Assembly (NCBI RefSeq): GCF_028554725.1
Contig: NC_071667.1
Coordinates: forward strand, 51,453,501 to 51,517,500
DNA length: 64,000 bases
Reading direction: 5' to 3'
Source: Zeugodacus cucurbitae
Lineage: Eukaryota > Arthropoda > Insecta > Diptera > Tephritidae
How positions within the stretch are numbered: the first letter of the stretch is position 1; each line of letters opens with the position of its first letter. The position numbers and the translations under genes were made by a program. The notes below the pieces were generated by a model. It ran no database searches. It was not told where the DNA came from and saw only the letters and a program-made list of their open reading frames with translations. Of this stretch, positions 55,090-64,000 are shown piece after piece.

Positions 55090-55735
55090 GGGGCCATCCA
55101 TAAATTACGTCACACCTTGAAGGGGGGAAAGGTATCATTCAGAAGTGACATTGTGTGACAAGGGGCAGGGGGAGGGGGCATCTTTGTGACATCACATTTC
55201 AAAATTTAGGGCAATATCGTTTCCCGCTCTGCTGCGCTCCTGGGTGCTAGACGACTGGCTGCTCTGTAACACGCCGATCACGCGCGGCTACTTCTGCCGG
55301 TGGTGATGTGGTTTTACCGCTGCTTGACAAGTGCCGTCGCACATGCTTCGCGCTGGCGCAGTGACCTCTATTCGTTCCCATTGTTTACTTGACAATTGTC
55401 TTCTGCCGTGTAACAGTCATACATTTCTAAGTCGTAGTATTCTGAAGTATTTTTAATTACTATAATTAAGTATCTATTATTTCTTGACTAGTCATTCGTT
55501 GTCTCTGTACTTTAATATCTAACTAAATGTTGATTTTATTAAATATTGTTCAATAAATATAAGAATCAATAGAATAACCTGTTTTTTTTTATTTTATGAT
55601 AAATTTATAAAATTGGAAAATGGGTGACGTCACGTCAGGGAGGGGATGAGTACAAAATGTGACAACTTATGACAAGGAAGGGGGAAGGGGTTAAAAAGTC
55701 CTTAAATTCGTGTTACGTAATTTATGGATGGCCCC
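55090..55735. mobile_element. MITE with TAA target duplication, 646 bp
   Basis: GGGGCCATCCATAAATTACG at the left end and its inverse CGTAATTTATGGATGGCCCC at the right end, with TAA at 55087-55089 and 55736-55738. G-rich tracts follow the left repeat and precede the right one (CACACCTTGAAGGGGGG; GGAAGGGGGAAGGGG). There is no transposase frame. A 3-bp TAA duplication fits the PIF/Harbinger habit (TWA), which is the most likely superfamily, but the terminal motif alone does not prove it. The right end touches the tail of the next LINE. Confidence 0.85.
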
Positions 55736-55738
55736 TAA

Positions 55739-57155
55739 GTCTTCTTAGATTAGATTATATTATATTGTGAGGATTGCACCGCGACCTAAGGTCTATTGTG
55801 CCCTCTCCAGTTATCACAGCACCCCCTCCAACCCAGTCACGTTAAGAAATCTTAACAGTGTTGCAGGTCTGATGCATGCGATACTTCCTCTTTGGGGATA
55901 AAGAGCCCCAATTGTCTGTCCCCTTTCCTTCGTGATCGCCGGGCAGTCAAGGAGTAGGTGCTCTGGTGTCTCCGCCTCTGAATCACAGAATCGGCAAAGA
56001 TCCGACGAGTGGATTCCCATTTTGTGCAGATGACACCGTAGTCTGCAGTGGCCGGTATATAGTGCCACTAATTGTCTCAGTTTGTTCCTGGGGAGCGCCA
56101 TTAACTGTTTAAATCTTTTCAGATTGTATCCTTCCAGGAACAGTTTGGAGTGACGAAGTCCCTGCATGTGCAACCAACAGCGATTCCTGCTTGCTGCCTC
56201 CTCCTCTTTCAGGCGGGTTGTAAGAACATGCCGTGTAAGAACATACCGCGATAAAGGGCTCTGGCCCGATTGGGCTGGTGGCCGCGGCCTTCCTTGCTAG
56301 TTGGTCCGCGAATTCGTTTCCCTGTATTCCTTTATGCCCTGGAACCCAAGCTAGGGTTATGCTGTTATTTCTGCAAATCATGTTCAAAGTATCTATGCAG
56401 TCCATGACCTGCACCGAGTCCACTTCGAAGGATGATAGTGCCTGAAGAGCTGCTTGGCTATCGCTGATAATGGCTATGCGTTCCTTATGATAGCCATTGT
56501 CCAATATTACCTCTGCACACTTGGTAATGGCATAGACTTCAGCTTGGAAGATGCTGGGGAAATGGCCCATGGATAAAGACAGCTTCAGGCATGGCCCCGT
56601 TATCCCGGCGCTTATACCAACTGCTGTCTTTGATCCGTCTGTGTACGATTGTTGTGTGCTTCTACTTATGAGTTCCTTGAGTCCTCCCATTCTCTTTTAT
56701 TGGACATAACTGTTTTGAATCGCCTCACAAGATGAACCCTTTTGATGATATCGTCCCTCGGTCTGTTTCTCAGCTGTGGCCAGGGAGATCCTTGACGACC
56801 AGACCACCGCTCCATAAGTGGTTACAGGCCTCACAATCATGGTGTACATCCATCGCAGTATGTGCGGGCTGCAGCCCCAGGTTTTACCTGCTAGGCGTTT
56901 GTACACCATTAGTGCTTTGGTGGCCTTCGCAATCACGGAGTCCACATGCTTCTTCCACCTCAGTTTCGTATCTAATAGTACTCCAAGATATTTTATTTCC
57001 TCTACCCTAGCTACCGCTTCGCCATTGAGTGTAATTGAACCCAGGCCTGGGAGCGATCTTCTTCTTGTGAAGGGGATAATGGCTGTTTTTGATGGATTGA
57101 TGTTGAGTCCAGAGTTAGTCCTCTTTGGACGATGTTTCCAAGAGTGCTTTCGAAA
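55739..57155 (-). pseudogene. LINE with reverse transcriptase C-terminus and RNase H (LOA/I-like), truncated
   Basis: Minus strand, read from 57155 down. End of the RT domain: GLNINPSKTAIIPFTRRRS, EEIKYLGVLLDTKLRWKKH, KATKALMVYKRLAGKTWG, TMIVRPVTTYGAVVW. Then an RNase H domain (56109-56690 frame) with all four acidic positions: SYTDGSKT (Asp), FQAEVYAITK (Glu), ISDSQAAL (Asp), GNEFADQLAR (Asp). After a frameshift comes a C-terminal region (55814-56173 frame) with LVALYTGHCRLRCHLHKMG, a CRFC...EHLLLDCPA knuckle and ATLLRFLNVTGL. A 15-base in-frame tandem duplication gives CSYTACSY near 56219-56248. The 5' part with the endonuclease and RT palm is absent. The 3' tail is TA-rich (55739-55775). 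The clade is inferred from the RT-RNase H-knuckle order. Confidence 0.85.
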
Positions 57156-58549
57156 ATAATTTAGTTACTTATATTATTTATTTTATATATAATAAAATCT
57201 CGAGTTCGAATATTATCGAATTGTTTTTTTTTTTAATTTTAAAGATTTGTTTGCTAAGAACTTAATAAATTAGTCCAAAAACTAAATATGGTTTTCCGAT
57301 GTGGTCACTCGATAACACATTGGGACACCCTTTACTTCACTTTTCTTTGTGTTTGTGGACTCTTGCATGCTTTATGTCTCATCTGTTGCATCGTTTCCTG
57401 CATTTATAAATACAAAAATAACATCATACACACACACACGCACTCACTTATATTTATTTGTGTACGTGCCAAAACAATCGTGGCATTCCATAAGCTCGAC
57501 AATATAACTCCTCACCGCTGCATTCATATGCGAAACCGCAAAACATTTATTGACACGCTTCTGGATATCCAATTGAACGGAACGGTGGCAGCAGCGCATG
57601 CGCAAATAAAACTTTATGCCGCGGACACACAAACACAAAAGTAACGGAATGCGGAAAAAAGGCTGCGAAAAATGTTGACGGCAAGGCATTCGCACAAGTG
57701 TTAATGGAAACGACAAGTTCGCAAACAATTTCAGTTTCAGCCACAAAGCGACGACGGACATTGATCGAAAATATGGTTTATGCAATCAACAACTCTCATC
57801 TCGGTTTTAAATTTAAATTGCACATTTGCCGCCGCGACTCTTACTGTATGTGAGTGTGTGTGTCGGTGTGAGTGGAAATGCTGAAATGTGTCACACATAA
57901 ATATTTTTGTGTCCGTGCAGTTATTCATGTGGTTTAATTTATGCATATATTTAATGAAATTTAATGTTTTTGCGAATGTGTGTGTCCTGTGTTGAGCTTT
58001 TTTATTTCACTTCTGGTGGATAATAAAAGAGCTGTTGCAAAGACTTTTTTGCAAATATTTTTAAGTGGCCGCGTATAAAGTCTGCTTTATTAACATGTAT
58101 ATACAGTTATTATAAATATTTAAATTTGTTATTATGCAGTCAACATTTTTTTCATGGAGTAAGGTGCTCACATAGTTCATGTATATTCAAATACCCTGCA
58201 GTCAAATCAATTTGTTATAAATTCGTTCAGAATCAGATTTTTATACAATTAACTATTATTATTATATTACACATAATATCCTTTGAGAATTAAAATTTTA
58301 TATTTCAATATTTCAAAGTGTAGGCAAAAAAAGTATGAAACGAGAAAAATTCAGGCGGAACCTTACAAAAAAGCTCTTATGTTGCGCAAATATGTATAAG
58401 GAGTGGGTATATTAAAAATATAGTACTTATGTATATTTATCAGTATCCTATGTTTGGAAAAAATTGCCAAATATTGGGAGAGAACTATATGTAGAAAAGA
58501 TAACTAATTTGAATCTTTATTTAATCAATGTAAAGTCAAATGAACATTT
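57156..58549. other. Noncoding DNA
   Basis: No supported gene. A CA run lies near 57427-57440 and a TG run near 57848-57862. Frames at 57288-57644 (plus) and 57444-57946 (minus) overlap in a GC-richer patch without known motifs. Confidence 0.45.
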
Positions 58550-58735
58550 TCTTCGTAGGCCACATGGGTGAACCAAAGAGTGCATTTTGGGAGCTGGGGT
58601 GTTTTCTTCCATTCGGGTAACAAAGCCAAGTCCATATCCATACATGTTGTCCATATCGACGAAAAGCTCATACAGCTCATCACTCTATCGAATCCGGCAC
58701 TCTCCTTCGCCACGTGTAGGGGGCAAAAAAACATT
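58550..58735 (-). pseudogene. RTE-like LINE C-terminal fragment
   Basis: Reading the minus strand, GECRIR-SDELYELFVDMDN and then TRMEENTPAPKM line up with GEYRRRWNDELYELYDDIDI and VRMDENTPALKV of the copy at 43346. The fragment is short, with stops, and is much more diverged than copies 1-3. It lies about 65 bp from the mariner derivative that follows. Confidence 0.65.
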
Positions 58736-58801
58736 TCACTCGAACGCACAGTGGCCGATTTCATAGGCCAAAAAAAATTAAAGTCTGAAATTTGCCATAT
58801 A

Positions 58802-59733
58802 ACGGGTGATTTTTTTGAGGTTAGGATTTTCATGCATTAGTATTTGACAGATCACGTGGGATTGAGACATGGTGTCAAAGAGAAAGATGCTCAGTATGCT
58901 TTGACATTTCATCATGAATAGACTTACTAACGAGCTAACGTCGAATTTTCAGTGAATGGGCCCTAGAAAAGTTGGCAGAAAATCCGCTTTTTTATCGACA
59001 AATTTTGTTCAGCGATGAGGCTCATTTCTGGTTGAATGGCTACGTAAATAAGCAAAATTGCCGCATTTGGGGTGAAGAGCAACCAGAAGCCGTTCAAGAA
59101 CTGCCCATGCATCCCGAAAAATGCACTGTTTGGTGTGGTTTGTACGCTGGTGGAATCATTGGACCGTATTTTTTCAAAGATGCTGTTGGACGCAACGTTA
59201 CGGTGAATGGCGATCGCTATCGTTCGATGCTAACAAACTTTTTGTTGCCAAAAATGGAAGAACTGAACTTGGTTGACATGTGGTTTCAACAAGATGGCGC
59301 TACATGCCACACAGCTCGCGATTCTATGGCCATTTTGAGGGAAAACTTCGGAGAACAATTCATCTCAAGAAATGGACCCGTAAGTTGGCCACCAAGATCA
59401 TGCGATTTAACGCCTTTAGACTATTTTTTGTGGGGCTACGTCAAGTCTAAAGTCTACAGAAATAAGCCAGCAACTATTCCAGCTTTGGAAGACAACATTT
59501 CCGAAGAAATTCGGGCTATTCCGGCCGAAATGCTCGAAAAAGTTGCCCAAAATTGGACTTTCCGAATGGACCACCTAAGACGCAGCCGCGGTCAACATTT
59601 AAATGAAATTATCTTCAAAAAGTAAATGTCATGAACCAATCTAACGTTTCAAATAAAGAACCGATGAGATTTTGCAAATTTTATGCGTTTTTTTTTTTTA
59701 AAAAAGTTATCAAGCTCTTAAAAAATCACCCTA
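58802..59733 (+). mobile_element. DD41D mariner, internal deletion derivative 2 (932 bp)
   Basis: Opposite orientation to the other two copies. The left end ACGGGTGATTTTTTT starts at 58802 after TA (58800-58801). The right end AAAAAATCACCCTA reaches 59733 before TA (59734-59735), with one terminal base changed. About 375 bp are missing: the join lies between ACTAACGAGC and AACGTCGAATTTTC, which in the complete copy share the 5-base word CAACG, so a microhomology-type deletion is likely. The deletion is different from that in derivative 1, so it arose independently. Confidence 0.92.
58938..59625 (+). pseudogene. Catalytic part of DD41D transposase, N-terminus deleted
   Basis: The frame runs from RRIFSEWALEKLAENPLFY through IIFKK to the stop at 59623-59625, retaining Asp boxes SDEAHF, FQQDGATCH and TPLDYFLWG. 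Its readable 217-residue part shows no difference from the complete copy at 39542-40627. The old start codon at 58915 survives but reads MNRLTNE and then shifts frame at the deletion. Without its DNA-binding half it could not act as a transposase; whether an N-terminally truncated product interferes with the full protein is unknown. Confidence 0.88.
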
Positions 59734-60175
59734 TATTATATATCAAAGTGATTTTTATGTAGTAATATATTGTTCTATTGTTTTACAAGTGAACTGTTGA
59801 GTGGTAAATTTGCCAAAAACTATTGCCACGCCCACAAATTGAATAATCGGAAAGCTATAAAGTGTTTTAACGTCCACTTTTTGGTCAAAAACTAAATGTA
59901 TCTCAAGTTACCTTGATTAATGTCAATGAAATTGGCTATATAATATTTTCTTGACACCCTGATATTACCGATGAAAAATAGGCGGCATTGGCTAACAATC
60001 ACGTCAACTTCTCATATAACTCAATTTTGAATTCAATCTTCACTTTGCAATATATCAAGCAAGAAGCAATGAAGATACCGAAACAAAATTATACGAAAAC
60101 ATGAAGACCTCATTGTCATTGAATAATTTTTAACCGAGAATATTGGTAAAACTCATAACTTTAAGTAGACTTTAT
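59734..60175 (-). repeat. GAGAGTATA repeat family, copy K (partial)
   Basis: Eroded reverse-oriented copy: TTGCCACGCCCACAAATTGA, GGAAAGCTATAAAGTG, TTTTGGTCAAAAACTAAA, ATTTTCTTGACACCCTGATA, CATATAACTCAATTTTGAAT, AAGCAATGAAGATACCGAAA. The ends are missing. It begins right after the mariner derivative, so that element may have landed at or in the repeat. Confidence 0.65.
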
Positions 60176-60339
60176 AACGTATACATCTTTTAATATGCGA
60201 GATATCTTGACAAAATAAAGTGAGCATACAATTTCAGATATAGTGTAGTGGGAAAATCGATCCGGAAATTAATATATATAAAATGATTTTCGTTTTTCTA
60301 AAGGACTTTTTGTTGAATATATTGACGAAAAAACTCACT

Positions 60340-60800
60340 TTAAAATAGGCAGTGGAAGTATTTTTGGCCGCTGATTCCATACAAGACCGACCTCTGTGGA
60401 ACGCTCCTAAAGCATTTCCATCGCTGTTCGCTATCGTCCTTGCTTCCGCACCATACATCAGGATTGGTATAATAAGAGACTTGTAGCTGCTTAGTTTGGA
60501 AGTACCTGTCCTCGTTAACCACCAAACCCACCTTCGCTATTTTTTCTAAGCTTGAGATTCTAACATACACGGCCCTTTTGTAACACCCGACTATGTCGAT
60601 ATCGTCGGCGTAGGCCAAAGACAGATGACTCTCAAAAAAGATTGTGCCAGTACGTTTAAAATCTGCAGCACGAATTATCTGCTCAAGCAGTAGATTAAAG
60701 AAATCGCTCGATACGGAATCGCCTTGTTTGAAACCGCGTTTATTTCCGAACGGCTCGGAAAAGTACTTCCCTATTCGGACAGAGCTGATTTGCATAGCAT
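60340..60800 (-). pseudogene. RTE-like reverse transcriptase relic (second subfamily)
   Basis: Minus-strand fragment of the RT core: SSVRIGKYFSEPFGNKRGFK, QGDSVSSDFFNLLLEQIIRA, LSLAYADDIDIVGCYKRAV, then KVGLVVNEDR, and in another frame LYGAEARTIANSDGNALG. The FRQGD-equivalent (FKQGD) and YADD boxes are intact, but the frame shifts after VNEDR with a deletion, and both ends are missing. It differs at many residues from the copies at 1077, 6437 and 43346 and is closer in wording to the old relic at 27060 (ACTATGTTTCAGATAAGGCG-type and TGACCTATGCCGACG-type boxes), so the window samples at least two RTE subfamilies. Confidence 0.8.
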
Positions 60801-63800
60801 TATATTTGTATATGGAAAGAAGACATATGTCACATATATGTTGTTCAATTTATTGCTTTTGATCGTTAAGAAAGCTTTGTATCAAATTTGGTTCAAATCG
60901 GTCGAGTAATTTCAGATATATAAAATTTCGCCTCCGGAGAGTGATTTCATGACACGCGATTGACATACATATTGTGTCAATTTATAAACAATGGAATTTA
61001 CTACCTTATTCACAAAAAATATCCACGTAAGTATCTCTATCGCATTATCTCTATTAAATTAGTATGTATTTTAAAATTTAAAAAAAGATTGTTATACAAT
61101 TAGTTGAAAATAGTTCTATTTCTTGTAGAACAGTCACTATTAATACGATTGCCTATAAATTTGATATCTCCGAACATTTCCGATAAAAGGCGATATAGCA
61201 ATTTCTATAGTTACTATTATCCAAAATAAACGCATTAAATATTAAAGAGACTTCGCTCAGAGACCTTAGTTTTGTTGAACATTTTTGTAGACTTCTTGAG
61301 GTAATTCACAGTGCTGATAGATGCCCATAGAATATAATCGTCGACTGAACCTATATTCATGATTCGCCGCTAGATTTTTAAAACTTGAAACTTTAGGCTA
61401 CTTAGATCACTAGTATTCGTATTTATCTTGCAACATAACCTAAGCTGTACCGTTTTTTAATTCTACTAAAAGGAAATCGATCGTATATATTTCATTGGAA
61501 CAGGAAAACATCTATGTACAGGTCAAAGCATTTTATTTTAATTTTTTCCTATGAATTTCCATCATGAATTGCTTATTGAAATTTATGCAACTGCTGTCAA
61601 ATTAAAATTATTTATTTATATTTCAGACGATAATATTTAGCACACGTGCCTGGTTGTGCAATCATGCTTAGGCAAATGCGGCTATAAAATCAACACGCTT
61701 AGATAAAATAAAGAATCGTAGATATTTATATATTTATGTTTGTATTTCTTGCGAAAAGCAAAGTCAGGAAAACAAATATTATCTACAAATCGCTACTCGG
61801 AGAAAAAGCGGCATTTCCGCCACAGTTGAAGCGCTCGCCTTCCTCCAATATTATCACACACTTGGGACACTCATAAATTCCAGCACACATCAGCGCCGGT
61901 AGGTATACTCGCATATTTGTAGCTATGTTTGTATGCTAGAATGTTTGTAGCTTCGTGGCATTCATTGCCAGGCATTCAACTACCAACCGACACACTCTAC
62001 CAGCCAACTCCACTAAAAACTTCAACACCTCTGCCGTATGTGTGCCTTCAGCGAGAAAGTCTCACTGTTGTTATCGTTATTGGTGTAACTGTTTGTTTTA
62101 AACATCATAAATATTGTATAATACCCACTTTGAAATTCAAATCACTTGCCATTTATGCAATTCTAAAGCTCAAATTGAGTCGACGGCTAACAGGAAAGCT
62201 ATTGAATGTAGGTATGTGATAGCACAGAAGGTGTGGCAAATCTTACCGATTGCGGTAGTAATGTCTAAGTTGCATAAGCTTAGTATTAAAACAACGCGCG
62301 AAAGTAACTCAGCGAATGCGAAAAGTTGCCACAAGTTCATTGAAGCGTACAGCTGTCGCCTGCTCTTGCTAACTCGCTTCACTTTCGAACTATAGTACAA
62401 GTGCAGGCGCCAAGAGTGGCAAACTTCGGCAGCACGCATTTCAACTGGCAACTGCACACGCAAGTTGTGGAAGTTCATATGACGTGCGTGTGCTGAGCTG
62501 TACACCGAGCTCATGCAGTGCTTTTGCGTAGTGCACGTAGTAGAGCTCACACTCACGCATTCTTAATGTTTAAAAATCAAGCGATTTTAAGAGTTTTCTG
62601 CTGAGGTCGTGCTTAGTACTTGAGTATGCGCTGACTTCAATTTAACGAAAATAGTATTATGTTAAGGTTGAAGTGCTAAGTGTAAGCTTAGATAAAACCT
62701 GAAATATAAGAGACTTCTTATACTGACTAAAAGTCGAATATTGAAGATATTTAATCGGTAATGAATAGCAATTCATTAGTTTTGGGGATAGAATAATTTA
62801 ACATGAACAGGTCATTGGATCAACTGACAGGTACGTTCTAGCGGTATTGTGACGAAGATCTATCATCAAAAAGGTGGCTTTAAACAAACTACGACAGCAA
62901 ACATATCTATCGACAGTGAGAGTATCTTAAGTTCAGACGCATTAGAACATTCTTTGTTAGATCTTGTCTAAAGACTCATTATGAATGAGTAATTTACACT
63001 CCATACTACGGATTTGTCAATAGAGCCTTATTAAACCCAGGCTTTGAGCGGAGACCATTCTTTATGTCATTGTGTATCCTCGGTCTTTGGTCTGAATACT
63101 CTAACCTCATATGCTGGTTTTGTATTACGTATGTTGCTTGAAACTCGGTAGGTGATTCGGTTATAATTTACACTCATACATAAATTTTGGTTTCTTCTTT
63201 ATACAAGTTTCAAAGGTATTTCATCCAAGAAATATCATGCGGTTTCCATTATGAAGAGGAAGTCTGACGTACCCCAGAAAATTATACATAAACCTATCTA
63301 TTTTCTCCACAAACAGATTTGAACTGTCATGAATATAGATTGGTGACAAAGAAAACGATAAAGGAAGTAAGCAAAATTAATGGCGAAATATAAAATGGGG
63401 CTTAGGAAATAAGGGGAAGTTCTCAACATTTATACGCGAATTATTTACGAACAGTGAACTTGAAATATATTGCCATACACACATTGAACCAGTATCGTCA
63501 GCGAACGCAGAAGACAGAGTAAAAATAATAATAAAGAAAACGACATTCAACAAGGATGATGACCATCAATTGCCGGCGAAGAGTTGACGCCTCCATCATA
63601 CCGCCACTAGCAGTTGGGGGCAAGCTCAGGCGCCTTTTCATGCACCCTCGCACGACAATTACGGTCCGATATCTACCAGGACACACATATATACGAAGAT
63701 TTTTTAACATTATATATGGCGGGACATTAAGCAGTCATCGTCGGAGCCAGCGAAAGGCGACCGAAAAGCGACAGCAAAGCATAAATAAGCAAAAATCAAG

Positions 63801-64000
63801 GAAGAATGTAATGTGGCAAGTATCTACATACAAACACAAACACAGATACTTATACATATGTATATATGTTTGGATATATTTATGTATATATATAGTCCGC
63901 AACGGAATGAAAATAAAGTAGAAATCAAGACAGCAGCGTTTTTATGCGATGTTATTAATACTTAATGTACCTTTTTCTTGATATTAATCATTTCCCTTTT
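60801..64000. other. Noncoding DNA to window end
   Basis: A short GAGAGTATA-like phrase (TCAAATCGGTCGAGTAATTT) lies near 60892-60912. 61790-62560 is GC-richer, with overlapping frames on both strands (61929-62219, 62114-62395, 62170-62556) and no known domain. 63540-63800 is GC-balanced with a 121-codon frame that decays into TATATGTATATA repeats. No gene can be supported. Confidence 0.45.

Noticed and set aside
1..64000. tRNA, rRNA, riboswitch or bacterial-type operon
   Set aside because: No cloverleaf with a GGTTCRANNCC-type T-arm, no rDNA text near the R1-like relic, and no closely packed same-strand genes were found on reading both strands.

Overview
The window looks like AT-rich nuclear DNA from a dipteran fly, most likely a tephritid fruit fly. 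No bacterial operon, tRNA, rRNA, CRISPR array or convincing host protein-coding gene is visible. The fly assignment rests on base composition, insect-type transposons and a mariner of the DD41D type that I associate with tephritids (the 'rosa' subfamily). It is an inference, not a database result. The sequence reads like intergenic or long-intron DNA filled with mobile elements of several ages.

Layout. At 1-11 kb there are two 5'-truncated, internally deleted copies of one RTE-like LINE (1077-2056 minus, 6437-7491 plus), each with its own target-site duplication. Two copies of a noncoding interspersed repeat (called the GAGAGTATA family here) and a mariner relic with the DD34D layout follow. 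At 14.5-25 kb lie an R1-like LINE relic, a head-to-head and a tail-to-tail pair of GAGAGTATA repeats, and a 530-bp MITE-like element. At 27-33 kb are an old RTE relic, more diverged GAGAGTATA copies, a possible pogo-like end and a 942-bp mariner-type element with unusually long (~160 bp) inverted repeats. At 38.4-41.4 kb a Tc1-like element with ~230-bp inverted repeats is split by a complete 1306-bp DD41D mariner with an intact 361-residue transposase. At 43.3-45.0 kb the best RTE copy carries an open reverse transcriptase frame of about 541 codons. At 51.7-60.8 kb are two internally deleted derivatives of the DD41D mariner (52968-53893 and 58802-59733), one nested in a GAGAGTATA repeat. The same stretch holds a TAA-flanked MITE abutting an RNase H-bearing LINE, and two more RTE fragments. 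The remaining intervals are AT-rich noncoding DNA with simple repeats and a few GC-richer stretches.

How the parts relate. The elements form a nested stratigraphy. The DD41D mariner family is the youngest layer: three copies have almost identical catalytic regions, and two of them sit inside or against older repeats. Only the copy at 39435-40740 could supply transposase; the other two keep both ends and could at most be mobilised in trans. The three best RTE copies share one 3' end but no 5' endonuclease region, so none is autonomous. Nothing here looks like a new multi-gene system. The most unusual items are the deletion-derivative mariners, the long-TIR mariner, the inverted GAGAGTATA pairs and the clustered truncations of the RTE copies.
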